Shown here: positions 1 to 8,180 of the stretch, piece by piece
How the letters are laid out: each line of letters starts with the position of its first letter
How positions within the stretch are numbered: the stretch's first letter is position 1
NCBI GenBank assembly: GCA_947453795.1
Contig: CANGIC010000007.1
Coordinates: 1-33,883 of the forward strand
Origin: Flavobacteriales bacterium
GTDB lineage: Bacteria > Bacteroidota > Bacteroidia > Flavobacteriales_D > Crocinitomicaceae
DNA length: 33,883 nucleotides
Direction: 5' to 3'
Made by a program: the position numbers and the translations under genes
The notes under the pieces: model-generated
Database searches by the model: none
The model's input: the letters and a program-made list of their open reading frames with translations, nothing else
What the model was told of the DNA's origin: nothing

Positions 1-1
1 G

Positions 2-2581
2 GGTTGGCTAAACCTATGTGGGGCAATGACGGGCGCACAAGGACCTCAAGGAATTCAAGGTCCTATTGGTTTGACAGGTGCTACAGGTCCACAAGGTCCC
101 ACTGGTTTGACAGGTGCTACTGGGGCGCAGGGTCCAACAGGATTGACTGGCGCTACGGGCGCCACTGGCCCGCAAGGTCCTATCGGTTTAACAGGTGCAA
201 CAGGAGCTACGGGTCCACAAGGTCCTATCGGATTGACTGGTGCAACAGGAGCTACGGGTCCACAAGGTCCTGTCGGATTGACAGGTGCAACAGGAGCTAC
301 GGGTCCACAAGGTCCTGTCGGATTGTCAGGAGCAACAGGAGCTACAGGTCCGCAGGGTCCTACTGGTTTGACAGGTGCTACTGGACCACAAGGCCCTACT
401 GGTCCGGCGGGAGCTGACGGTGCTATTGGTCCGCAAGGCCCTATCGGTTTGACGGGTGCAACGGGTGCTACTGGACCACAAGGTCCGATCGGTTTGACAG
501 GGGCTGCTGGGGCAGTCGGTGCTACTGGCGCTACTGGGCCACAGGGTCCTATCGGTTTAACAGGGGCTACTGGAGCTACAGGATCTACAGGTCCGCAAGG
601 TCCTGCGGGTGCTGATGGGGCAGTCGGCGCTACTGGCGCTACTGGGCCACAGGGTCCGGCAGGAGCTACGGGAGCTGCGGGCCCCCAAGGTCCAGCAGGT
701 GCTGCGGGAGCTACAGGTCCGCAAGGTCCGGCGGGAGCGAATGGTCAGGGTGGTGTATCGGTTTCAGGAACAGGCATTACATTGACAGGCACTGGCACGG
801 TTGCAGATCCTTATGTCATCAACGAGAACGACGATGATTGGAAGATTCTTGGAAACGCAGGAACTGTAGCTGGAACAAATTTTATTGGGACAACTGATGC
901 TCAAGCATTTATTACAAAAACTGGAGGTAATGCTGCTGCCAATGAGCGCATGCGTATTTTGGCTACCGGACCGGGAATTTATAATGCCACTACACCTTTT
1001 GCTGGGGATGTATTTTCTGTATATGCCACAGGGGCAACAGGTGCCATAAATCCTTTAGGCACATTCGCCCTTAATGGCTATTCAGCAGGCAATGGGACAG
1101 GTGTTTATGGCGAAACCAATGGTGGAGCTTCTACAAATGGAACAGCAGTTTGGGGAAGTATGTATGGCACTGCAACGCTAGCTTCATCATCGAGCGAAGG
1201 TGTTTGGGGATCGAACTCAACTGCACCTGCAGGAACGGGAGCAACAGCAGCCGTGGCCGTAGGTACACGCGGGGAAGCTACCGGAGCCGCAGGAACGGCG
1301 ATCACTATTGGTGCTTTGGGGATTTCAACGGGAACAACAGGTTCAGCTTACGGAGTCTATGGTCAATCTTCTTCAATAGCTGCCATGGGAGTTTTTGGAA
1401 TCAACCTTGACGTTAGCGCGAATCCAGCACATGGTATTCAAGGACAAACAGGGGCTGTCGGCAGTGCATCAGGAATTCGAGGTTTTAATACCGCAGCAGC
1501 GATTGGTGCTGCTCAAAATGGTTTTGGTGTCCGCGGAAGTGCCAATACGGCGCCTACAGGAACAGGATTCGTTATGGGGGTTCGCGGTGACTGTAGTGGT
1601 GCAACGGGTTCGACCTATGGTGTCTATGGCCAGTCCGCTTCAGCCACAGGATTTGGAGCAGATGGTGTAAATACAAATGCAAGTGGAACAGGATTGTTCG
1701 CTGTCGGAAACAACTCAGCCGGAACCTATCTCACAGGTGGGTCAGGGGCAGCGATTAATGGCGCCGTCATTGGGACCTTTTCGATTGCAAAAACTGTCGC
1801 GAGCGGAAATGGTGTTGTCGGTATTGGAAACAACCTTACAGGTACCATTTTAACTCCTTCCACGGGTAGTGGTGTAACTGGAGTCGGTACTAATTATGGA
1901 ATTGTAGGTTATGCAACAACAACGGTAAATGCAAACCCTTTAAACAACTTGGCGTTGAATGCAGCCACCGCAAGTGCAGGTGGATATTTCGAAGTGCAAG
2001 CAGGAGGCGTTGCTCAGACTTGGGCTTATGTTGGCGTTCGCGACAACACAGGGACCTTACGGAAAATCATCGGTGCGGGTACGGTAAATACAATCGTGAA
2101 AGACCTGAATGAAAAAAATGTGGCACTTTCTTGCCCAGAAGCACCTGAAAACTTGTTCCAAGATTATGGTGTTGGCCAATTGGTAAACGGTAAAGTACAC
2201 ATCACTATCGATCCAATCTTTGCGAAAAATATTGTGGTCAATGAGAAACATCCATTGCGTGTATTTGTGCAATTGGAGGGTGATTGCCAAGGTGTCTATG
2301 TCACCAATAAAACGAAGGATGGATTTGATGTCATCGAGTTGAATGCTGGATCTTCCAATACGGCGTTCTCATGGTCGATTGTTGCAAATCGTGCGGATGA
2401 GGTATTGCCAGATGGCACTATTTCCAAGTATTCTAACGAGCGTTTCGCTCCAGCACCAGGTCCACAAGAAAAGTTAGTGCAAGAAACTAGTGAGGAAAAT
2501 TCGAACGTGCGCAATGTTACCTCGGAGGAACCTGTTTCGCCTACTGGTATTAGTCCGAAGCAAAATCCACGAAAGTTATAG
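2..2581 (+). CDS. Collagen-like repeat surface protein, 5'-partial
   Basis: The frame is open to the left edge, so the true start and any signal peptide probably lie outside the window; the first in-frame ATG is at 26. Counting from that ATG, residues 1 to about 245 are nearly uninterrupted Gly-X-Y triplets rich in GPQGP, GLTGATG and GADGA. These are typical of bacterial collagen-like proteins that form trimeric stalks. A Gly/Ala/Thr-rich region with recurring VYG and GVRG motifs follows (about 250-660) and resembles a repetitive fibre or beta-helix. A C-terminal domain of about 150 residues (from [14 protein letters not shown]) is a conserved-looking ending that I associate with similar Bacteroidota proteins. 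The last 40 residues are polar and rich in Glu, Ser and Pro. No T9SS sorting domain is visible. A cell-surface or tail-fibre-like structural role is inferred. A strong terminator follows. Confidence 0.8.
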   Translation, partial: GWLNLCGAMTGAQGPQGIQGPIGLTGATGPQGPTGLTGATGAQGPTGLTGATGATGPQGPIGLTGATGATGPQGPIGLTGATGATGPQGPVGLTGATGATGPQGPVGLSGATGATGPQGPTGLTGATGPQGPTGPAGADGAIGPQGPIGLTGATGATGPQGPIGLTGAAGAVGATGATGPQGPIGLTGATGATGSTGPQGPAGADGAVGATGATGPQGPAGATGAAGPQGPAGAAGATGPQGPAGANGQGGVSVSGTGITLTGTGTVADPYVINENDDDWKILGNAGTVAGTNFIGTTDAQAFITKTGGNAAANERMRILATGPGIYNATTPFAGDVFSVYATGATGAINPLGTFALNGYSAGNGTGVYGETNGGASTNGTAVWGSMYGTATLASSSSEGVWGSNSTAPAGTGATAAVAVGTRGEATGAAGTAITIGALGISTGTTGSAYGVYGQSSSIAAMGVFGINLDVSANPAHGIQGQTGAVGSASGIRGFNTAAAIGAAQNGFGVRGSANTAPTGTGFVMGVRGDCSGATGSTYGVYGQSASATGFGADGVNTNASGTGLFAVGNNSAGTYLTGGSGAAINGAVIGTFSIAKTVASGNGVVGIGNNLTGTILTPSTGSGVTGVGTNYGIVGYATTTVNANPLNNLALNAATASAGGYFEVQAGGVAQTWAYVGVRDNTGTLRKIIGAGTVNTIVKDLNEKNVALSCPEAPENLFQDYGVGQLVNGKVHITIDPIFAKNIVVNEKHPLRVFVQLEGDCQGVYVTNKTKDGFDVIELNAGSSNTAFSWSIVANRADEVLPDGTISKYSNERFAPAPGPQEKLVQETSEENSNVRNVTSEEPVSPTGISPKQNPRKL
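181..360 (+). repeat. 45-bp tandem repeat in the collagen region
   Basis: Four consecutive 45-bp units begin at 181, 226, 271 and 316. Each encodes five Gly-X-Y triplets (protein unit close to [15 protein letters not shown]). The units differ by only a few bases, mainly ATCGG versus GTCGG at the start, so they look like recent duplications. Looser copies continue to about 740. Confidence 0.8.
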
Positions 2582-2611
2582 TCGTTTGATTTAGTCAACG
2601 CAAAGCATAGG

Positions 2612-2642
2612 AAAAGCATGTATCGCATACATGCTTTTTTTT
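2612..2642 (+). terminator. Rho-independent terminator after the collagen-like gene
   Basis: Perfect 8-bp stem GCATGTAT/ATACATGC with a 3-nt loop, extended by A4/T4 pairs and followed by eight T residues (2635-2642). It lies 31 bp after the stop codon. The A-tract on the other side may also give weak termination on the minus strand. Confidence 0.85.
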
Positions 2643-2706
2643 GTGTCTATACATCCACATAGAATCTTTCGGACTTTTGGTTCTTGCCCATCCAAACGGA
2701 TGTTAG

Positions 2707-3783
2707 TTACTTCTGTGCGAAGCGGTACAAGATATATGCGATACCTCCAAATAAAATATTCGGTACCCAAACCGCTAATTCTGCAGGAAAACCAACCTTC
2801 ATGGCAGCAACAGTGGTCACTTTCATGGCGAAGATATAAATGAAGATAATCCCCAGACCAAGTGCGATACTGATGCCTATACCTCCGCGTTTTTTTCGGG
2901 AAGAAACCGATACGCCGATGATCGTCAACACATAGGACGCAAATGGGTACGAGGTACGTTGATTGAGCTCAATTTCGTACATGGGTACATTTCCAGAACC
3001 CTTTTCCTTTTCCCTTTGGATAAATCCTTTCAACTCCGAGTAAGTCATGGCTTCGGCAATATTATCGCGCTGGGCCATTTCCTCAATTCTAAACTTAAAC
3101 ACGGTGTCTTTTTTCTGCCCTTCGTGGACCACATCATTCGGATACCCCACTCTTCGTTCAAAATAATCCGTCAATACCCACTTATCTGTGCCTTGCTTAT
3201 TCTGGGCAGAGCGTGCTTTGATGAAGTACTTGAGCTTTTTCTTCTCATCCCATTGCTCCAGCACGAAGTCATTGACTACATTTTGTTCGGACGAAAAACT
3301 AGAGAAATAGACCACTTGATTTCCGGGATATTCCGCATGATAATCTTCCACATACATGGCATCTCGGTAGTACTTCTCCTCGAATGCCAAGCGCACCTTA
3401 TTTGCTTTGGGCAAAATGAAATGATTCATAAACAAGGAAATAACCATTAGAATTGTCGCGGAAATCATATAAGGTCTCAGAAAGCGATGAAAAGGCCTCC
3501 CGCTATTGAGCATGGGAATGATTTCGGTGTCTTGCGCCATCTTCGCCGTAAACCAGATGACTGAAACGAAAATGATCATTGAGGAAAACATGTTCCCGTA
3601 GAAGAGAATGAAGTTGAGGTAATACTCGAAAACAATCCCAGATAGTGGCGCTTGGTTGTCGATAAATTCGCTCAATCGTTCTGATAAATCAAAGACCATA
3701 GCGAGAAGCATGATGATTCCCAGCATGAAGAAGAAGGTCGTTAAGAACTTCCGAATGATATATTTATCGAGGATGGAAAGCAC
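2707..3783 (-). CDS. LptF/LptG family permease (YjgP/YjgQ)
   Basis: This is a 358-residue inner-membrane protein of the family that forms the transmembrane part of the LptB2FG transporter, which extracts lipopolysaccharide from the inner membrane. The N-terminus LDKYIIRKFL followed by a helix is typical. Three helices are visible near residues 13-33, 55-80 and 105-120, then a periplasmic domain of about 160 residues, then three more helices near 283-300, 303-322 and 330-352. The length matches the family. The start is GTG, one base after the tgt stop; no earlier start is possible and the next in-frame ATG would delete the conserved N-terminus. I cannot separate LptF from LptG with certainty, though the single-copy position after tgt suggests LptG. 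Confidence 0.85.
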   Translation of the reverse strand: MLSILDKYIIRKFLTTFFFMLGIIMLLAMVFDLSERLSEFIDNQAPLSGIVFEYYLNFILFYGNMFSSMIIFVSVIWFTAKMAQDTEIIPMLNSGRPFHRFLRPYMISATILMVISLFMNHFILPKANKVRLAFEEKYYRDAMYVEDYHAEYPGNQVVYFSSFSSEQNVVNDFVLEQWDEKKKLKYFIKARSAQNKQGTDKWVLTDYFERRVGYPNDVVHEGQKKDTVFKFRIEEMAQRDNIAEAMTYSELKGFIQREKEKGSGNVPMYEIELNQRTSYPFASYVLTIIGVSVSSRKKRGGIGISIALGLGIIFIYIFAMKVTTVAAMKVGFPAELAVWVPNILFGGIAYILYRFAQK

Positions 3784-3784
3784 G

Positions 3785-4915
3785 TTACAATCGTTGTCCT
3801 AATTTTGGCGTTACTGCATTTTTCCACTCAACGAAAGTGCCGTCGAGAATTCGTTTACGGGCTTCTTTCATTAAATCGAGGTAAAACGCGAGATTATGAA
3901 TCGTTGCAATTTGAATTCCCAAGTTTTCGCCTGACTTGATCAAATGACGCAAATAGGCCTTGGTATAGACCTGATCGACGTAGGCAGTTCCCGAAGCATC
4001 AAGGGGAGAAAAATCCATTTCCCACTTCTTATTTTTAATGTTGATTGTCCCTTCTCGTGTAAATAGCATTCCGTGGCGCGCATTTCGAGAAGGCATGACG
4101 CAATCGAACATATCTATTCCCATAGCGATGCACTCCAATAAATTCACTGGCGTACCCACCCCCATCAAGTAGCGTGGTTTTTCAGCGGGTAAAATTTGGC
4201 AGACATGATCTGTCATCTCATACAACTCGTCATCTGGTTCACCAACCGAAAGTCCACCAATGGCATTGCCGATGGCACCAAAGGAAGCGATTGTTTCCGC
4301 GGATTCAGTTCTCAAGTCTTTGTACACACTACCTTGCACAATGGGAAAAAGTGCCTGGTTGTAGCCATATTTGGGCTCCGTTTCTTCCATTCGGTCGATG
4401 CAGCGTTTCAACCAGCGGTGTGTCATGTGCATCGATCGTTTGGCATACTGATAATCGCACGGATAAGGTGTACATTCATCAAAAGCCATGATGATATCGG
4501 CACCTATCGACCGTTGAATGTCAATGGCACGCTCGGGAGTGAAAAAATGATAGCTCCCATCGATATGCGATTGAAACTTCACCCCTTCTTCATTGATTTT
4601 TCGAGAACCAGACAAGGAATAAACTTGGTATCCGCCACTATCGGTGAGCATTGGACGTTCCCACCCCATAAATTGATGGAGTCCACCTGCTGCTTCCAGC
4701 ACTTCAATTCCTGGTCGAAGAAACAAATGATAGGTGTTTCCAAGGATAATTTGTGCGTTGATGTCATCGCGCAATTCCTGCTGATGCACCCCTTTCACTG
4801 AACCAACAGTTCCGACAGGCATGAATATCGGCGTCTCTATTGTGCCGTGATCGGTGTGCAATAATCCTACCCTTGCTCGGGATTTGGTGTCAGTATGAAG
4901 AAGGTCAAAGTGCAT
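3785..4915 (-). CDS. tgt: tRNA-guanine transglycosylase
   Basis: This 376-residue enzyme exchanges guanine 34 in GUN-anticodon tRNAs for the queuine precursor preQ1. Visible signatures are TDSGG (91-95, general-base Asp92), DECTPYPC (146-153), GGLSVGE (220-226), YLMGVGTP (249-256) and FDCVMPSRNARHG (270-282, nucleophile Asp271). The stretch that normally carries the CxCxxC zinc ligands (about 306-318) has no cysteine, although the downstream ligand His340 is kept. I recall other Bacteroidota Tgt proteins also lacking these cysteines, so the enzyme is probably active. It is the first gene of a two-gene operon with the LptF/LptG permease and has a promoter element just upstream. Confidence 0.95.
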   Translation of the reverse strand: MHFDLLHTDTKSRARVGLLHTDHGTIETPIFMPVGTVGSVKGVHQQELRDDINAQIILGNTYHLFLRPGIEVLEAAGGLHQFMGWERPMLTDSGGYQVYSLSGSRKINEEGVKFQSHIDGSYHFFTPERAIDIQRSIGADIIMAFDECTPYPCDYQYAKRSMHMTHRWLKRCIDRMEETEPKYGYNQALFPIVQGSVYKDLRTESAETIASFGAIGNAIGGLSVGEPDDELYEMTDHVCQILPAEKPRYLMGVGTPVNLLECIAMGIDMFDCVMPSRNARHGMLFTREGTINIKNKKWEMDFSPLDASGTAYVDQVYTKAYLRHLIKSGENLGIQIATIHNLAFYLDLMKEARKRILDGTFVEWKNAVTPKLGQRL

Positions 4916-4938
4916 AAAATGTTGAAAACTAAACGGCG

Positions 4939-4946
4939 CAAAGATA
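4939..4946 (-). promoter_or_regulatory. TAnnTTTG -7 element for tgt
   Basis: On the minus strand this reads TATCTTTG, an exact match to the Bacteroidota -7 consensus, 23 bp upstream of the tgt ATG. No convincing -33 TTG was seen at the usual spacing. Confidence 0.55.
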
Positions 4947-4967
4947 AAGCTATTTCATTAGTCCCCC

Positions 4968-4975
4968 CATCTTTG
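4968..4975 (+). promoter_or_regulatory. -7-like element at the glycosyltransferase start
   Basis: CATCTTTG matches TAnnTTTG at all but the first base and ends only 2 bp before the ATG at 4978. If it is used, transcription would start at or after that ATG, favouring a near-leaderless message or a start at the next in-frame ATG (4996). Confidence 0.35.
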
Positions 4976-4977
4976 CA

Positions 4978-6135
4978 ATGAAGCTTTACGCCGACATGCA
5001 TTTTATACCATCTTTCGAGCCATCTGCATTTTTATATGTCTTCCTTACATTTGGGATAACGGCGCTCGTTCACCTTTTATATGTGCTTGTTGTCCAGGGT
5101 AGATTCGCATTTTACAGGCAAAAAAAAACAAATCACGAGGAGGCAACGCTCCCGCCCATTTCACTCATTATTGCTGCGCGAAACGAGTCGGACAACCTGT
5201 ATGAAAATCTTCCGTTCATTCTCGATCAAGACTACCCCTTGTTTGAAGTCATTGTCATCAATAACCAATCTGTAGATGATTCCAGTCAACTGTTGCGGGC
5301 ATTTCAGAACGAATACCCAAACCTTCATGTTATTGAAGTGGAGCGGAACCCACACCTTCGTCCAGGAAAAAAGCTGTCCATTACCATAGGCATTAAAGGC
5401 GCAAAATATGAGCATTTCGTATTGACGGATGCCGATTGTCGTCCGGCTTCGCGGTTCTGGCTTAAGTCGATGGCGAAGTCATTCCAGGGCGAAAAAGAAC
5501 TCATCATCGGGTATGGCCCTTACACCCGCACAACAGGATTTTTGAATCGCCTCATTCGCTACGATACGGCCTCCATCGGGATCAGCTATTATTCGATGGC
5601 CTTGTCCGGTCTTCCTTATATGGGCGTAGGTAGAAATATGGGCTACACCAGAAACCTTTTTGAATCGGTAAATGGTTTTCGTTCGCATTATGGATTGGCA
5701 TCGGGAGACGATGATCTTTTTGTTCAGGAAGCAGCGACAAAGCATAACGTTTCCATCAATATTGAAAAGGATGCCTTCTGCTACTCTGCCCCTTGTTTGG
5801 ATTGGGATTCATGGATCAGACAGAAAACAAGACACTATACGACTACAGATCGCTATGAGGTTATTAAAAAATGGATGTTAGGAATATATCCACTGACCAT
5901 GTTGATCTTGCTTATTTCCTTTGTTATTTTGATGCTGAGTAATGATTTCCGATGGTTAAGTGCCTCGGTATTCGTTTTCGTTACAGGTGTTAAATGGTGG
6001 ATACAAGGCCGTTGTTTCAATAAATTGAACGAGGTCAGCTTAGTAAAGTACCTGCCATTTTGGGATATCATGTACACGATTTTGATGCCGATCATTTATT
6101 ATTCATCCGAAAAAAAGGCAGCAAACAAATGGTAG
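4978..6135 (+). CDS. Family 2 membrane glycosyltransferase
   Basis: This 385-residue protein has an N-terminal helix (about 18-40), a cytoplasmic GT-A catalytic domain and C-terminal helices (about 300-320, 326-343 and 358-376). GT2 signatures are ISLIIAARNE (61-70), NNQSVDDS (95-102), the DAD metal-binding motif (151-153), GDDD (243-246) and RQKTRH (281-286), which stands where processive-type enzymes carry Q/RxxRW. The layout resembles other membrane GT2 enzymes acting on lipid-linked sugars or polysaccharides; donor and acceptor cannot be read. ATG 4978 is used here, but the ATG at 4996 is possible because a -7-like element almost touches the first ATG. The 3' end overlaps the sigma factor gene by 7 bp. 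Confidence 0.85.
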   Translation: MKLYADMHFIPSFEPSAFLYVFLTFGITALVHLLYVLVVQGRFAFYRQKKTNHEEATLPPISLIIAARNESDNLYENLPFILDQDYPLFEVIVINNQSVDDSSQLLRAFQNEYPNLHVIEVERNPHLRPGKKLSITIGIKGAKYEHFVLTDADCRPASRFWLKSMAKSFQGEKELIIGYGPYTRTTGFLNRLIRYDTASIGISYYSMALSGLPYMGVGRNMGYTRNLFESVNGFRSHYGLASGDDDLFVQEAATKHNVSINIEKDAFCYSAPCLDWDSWIRQKTRHYTTTDRYEVIKKWMLGIYPLTMLILLISFVILMLSNDFRWLSASVFVFVTGVKWWIQGRCFNKLNEVSLVKYLPFWDIMYTILMPIIYYSSEKKAANKW

Positions 6136-6734
6136 AAGGCGAACACTTATCCGACAAAGCACGACATGATCTCATTCTTGTAGATGCGGCACGGAAAGGA
6201 AATCAAGCAGCATATGCTGAATTGATGGACCGGTATCGAGAATCGATTTATTACATGATGCTGAAAATGGTGAAGAACCAGGACGACGCAGACGATTTAA
6301 CGATCGAGGCCTTTGGGAAAGCTTTTAGCCGTTTGGAACAATACTCTCCGAGTTACGCTTTCAGCACTTGGCTCTTTAAGATTGCATCAAACAATTGCAT
6401 TGACTTCATCCGCAAGAAACGTATCAAAGTCACCTCCATGGATACGGGCTTCACTTCCAGCGATGGCGAAGTGATGTACATTGAAGCCAAAGCATCGGTC
6501 ATGAACCCAGAAGAAACAATTATTCACGGACAAAAGGTTTCACACATGCGTGTGCTTGTGAGTAAATTAAAACCGCGTTACCGGGAACTTGTTGAAAAGC
6601 GCTATTTCGAGGAATTGAGCTACGAAGAGATCGCAGATGAATTGAATCTTCCATTGGGTACTGTAAAAGCACAGCTGTTCCGCGCGCGAGACTTCTTGGC
6701 GGGAATGATGGAGAAAACAAAAGACACGATTTAA
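6129..6734 (+). CDS. ECF-type RNA polymerase sigma factor
   Basis: This 201-residue sigma-70-family protein has region 2 at about 26-100 (AFGKAFSRLEQY, FSTWLFKIASNNCIDFIRKK) and region 4 at about 142-195 (LSYEEIADELNLPLGTVKAQ, the helix-turn-helix that reads the -35 region). No region 1.1 or 3 is present, as in ECF factors. The ATG at 6129 lies inside the end of the glycosyltransferase gene, so translation is probably coupled; the frame is open further upstream, but that extension is only glycosyltransferase sequence in another frame. No anti-sigma gene is adjacent; the next gene is rsmG. The region between the sigma domains (about 103-130) is longer than in minimal ECF factors. The regulon is unknown. 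Confidence 0.9.
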   Translation: MVEGEHLSDKARHDLILVDAARKGNQAAYAELMDRYRESIYYMMLKMVKNQDDADDLTIEAFGKAFSRLEQYSPSYAFSTWLFKIASNNCIDFIRKKRIKVTSMDTGFTSSDGEVMYIEAKASVMNPEETIIHGQKVSHMRVLVSKLKPRYRELVEKRYFEELSYEEIADELNLPLGTVKAQLFRARDFLAGMMEKTKDTI

Positions 6735-6785
6735 CCTGTCCATTCGACCACCTCATTTTCCTTGGCCAAAGCGGGCCTTTTCACC

Positions 6786-7406
6786 ATGAAGCAAATTGCA
6801 CATTACTTCCCTACCCTGACTGACATCCAACAGCGTCAACTTGCCATGCTGGGAGATCTTTACGCGCATTGGAACGAACAAATCAATGTCATTTCGCGCA
6901 AAGACACGGAGAACTTCTACGAACGTCATGTTTTACATTCGCTGGGTATTTCCAAAGTAATTGAATTTTCGGAAGGATCTAAAATTCTCGACATTGGCAC
7001 CGGCGGTGGATTTCCTGGTATTCCGCTAGCGATTCTCTTCCCTGAATGTCAATTCACTTTGGTAGATTCCATTGGAAAGAAGATTAGGGTGGTCAACGAA
7101 GTTAAAAATGAGCTGGGACTTAAGAATGTTGTCGCGATCCACGAACGGGCGGAAAACATAGAAGGTAAATTTGATTTTATTGTCAGCCGAGCCGTAACAG
7201 CCATGCCCGATTTTATCCGATGGACGACAGGGAAGATTTCCAAGCAAAATAAAAATGCCTTAAAAAACGGGATTTTATACCTGAAAGGTGGTGATTTAAC
7301 AGAGGAACTATCTACCGTTCAACAGAAAATCACGTTATACAACTTGAGTGAAATTTACACCGAGGAGTTTTTCGAGACAAAGAAAGTTGTTCACGTTAAA
7401 CTTTAA
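6786..7406 (+). CDS. rsmG: 16S rRNA m7G527 methyltransferase
   Basis: This 206-residue enzyme (GidB family) methylates N7 of G527 in 16S rRNA using S-adenosylmethionine. The cofactor-binding motif ILDIGTGGGFPGIPLA (67-82) and the following acidic LVDS (92-95) are clear, as is the conserved SRAV (134-137). The N-terminal RHVLHSL also fits the family. I chose the ATG at 6786; a TTG at 6762 would add eight residues that do not resemble the family. The gene follows the sigma factor by 51 bp and is probably in the same transcript. Confidence 0.93.
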   Translation: MKQIAHYFPTLTDIQQRQLAMLGDLYAHWNEQINVISRKDTENFYERHVLHSLGISKVIEFSEGSKILDIGTGGGFPGIPLAILFPECQFTLVDSIGKKIRVVNEVKNELGLKNVVAIHERAENIEGKFDFIVSRAVTAMPDFIRWTTGKISKQNKNALKNGILYLKGGDLTEELSTVQQKITLYNLSEIYTEEFFETKKVVHVKL

Positions 7407-7420
7407 CGGACAACATTGAC

Positions 7421-7960
7421 TTAGGACAGCTTATACTTTTTGAAGAACACGTCCCAGTCCCAAATGAAATTCGCCATTACCTCATCTAGACGCTTTAAGA
7501 ACAGTGGATTTGGCGCTTGCATGCGTTTGAAATACTCATCTTGAAATTCGTTCAAGCCGTATTTGTGAAACATGGCTTTGGACATGCCATAAATCATATT
7601 CTTTGACGGATGATTTACACGTGTGATAAACGATTGGTAATCGCGAACAAGCTTTTCAAAATCGGCATCCTTCATGTCGTAAATACGTGCTAATTTTTCA
7701 AAAATGAGCTTCTCCACACGACCAGCTTGATCTGCTTCAAACGTACTTTCTAAGAAAGATAAATTACCAACGATAACGATCATTCCAAACTCACCACTTT
7801 CGGCATTCGAAATTTCAGGAGATTTCATGAAAACAGCATCTTCATTGATCAAGGATGCCACCTCTTTAAATCCATTATCTACAGAATCAAAAATCGCGTT
7901 GATGAACACGTTTGCCACTTGGTTGTCCGAAAGTCTGCGCTTAATCAATGTTCCCAGCAT
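7421..7960 (-). CDS. Conserved hypothetical protein, about 179 aa
   Basis: The 179-residue soluble protein has no signal peptide or transmembrane segment. It looks largely helical, begins MLGTLIKRRLSDNQVANVF, and ends in an aromatic and basic tail (WDWDVFFKKYKLS). I recognise no named domain. The composition, intact frame and clear -7 promoter element 31 bp upstream support a real gene. It is convergent with rsmG, with 14 bp between the stops. Similar uncharacterised proteins probably exist in related flavobacteria, but that is a guess. Confidence 0.75.
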   Translation of the reverse strand: MLGTLIKRRLSDNQVANVFINAIFDSVDNGFKEVASLINEDAVFMKSPEISNAESGEFGMIVIVGNLSFLESTFEADQAGRVEKLIFEKLARIYDMKDADFEKLVRDYQSFITRVNHPSKNMIYGMSKAMFHKYGLNEFQDEYFKRMQAPNPLFLKRLDEVMANFIWDWDVFFKKYKLS

Positions 7961-7991
7961 AATGTCCTGTGTTGATAATACTTACTACTTA

Positions 7992-7999
7992 CAAATTTA
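7992..7999 (-). promoter_or_regulatory. TAnnTTTG -7 element
   Basis: Minus strand TAAATTTG, an exact -7 consensus, 31 bp upstream of the ATG at 7960. Confidence 0.5.
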
Positions 8000-8038
8000 A
8001 CGATGTCCTGCAGGGTCTGACGGCGAGGTGCCTATAGG

Positions 8039-8069
8039 TTTTCAACCAAGTTTTCAACACTATTCAACA
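8039..8069. repeat. Three TTTTCAAC-type direct repeats
   Basis: TTTTCAACC (8039-8047), TTTTCAACA (8051-8059) and TATTCAACA (8061-8069) lie 12 and 10 bp apart in the 220-bp gap between two divergent genes. They resemble loose DnaA boxes or operator half-sites upstream of the cation ATPase. The function is unknown. Confidence 0.5.
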
Positions 8070-8180
8070 CTATTTTCCGCTTTTCGTGTAAAAATCAGAG
8101 AAAAAGGAAGGTGAAGTCATGCCCAATTCCAGTTTAAAAGCGCTTCTTGACCTTTCATTTTAACGAAAAGACTGTACCGC

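Noticed and set aside
181-740. CRISPR-like repeat array
   Set aside because: The repeats are in-frame Gly-X-Y codons without unique spacers.
1105-1305. Antisense frame within the collagen-like gene
   Set aside because: It is a shadow of the repetitive, GC-biased sense gene, with no independent signals.
2689-2702. Terminator for the LptF/LptG gene
   Set aside because: CATCC/GGATG is a short stem with no T-tract on the minus strand.
6060-6128. Longer start for the ECF sigma factor
   Set aside because: These codons are the glycosyltransferase gene in another frame and do not resemble sigma region 1 or 2.
7961-8180. Chromosomal replication origin
   Set aside because: There are only three loose repeats, no clear AT-rich unwinding region, and no dnaA or other origin gene apart from nearby rsmG.
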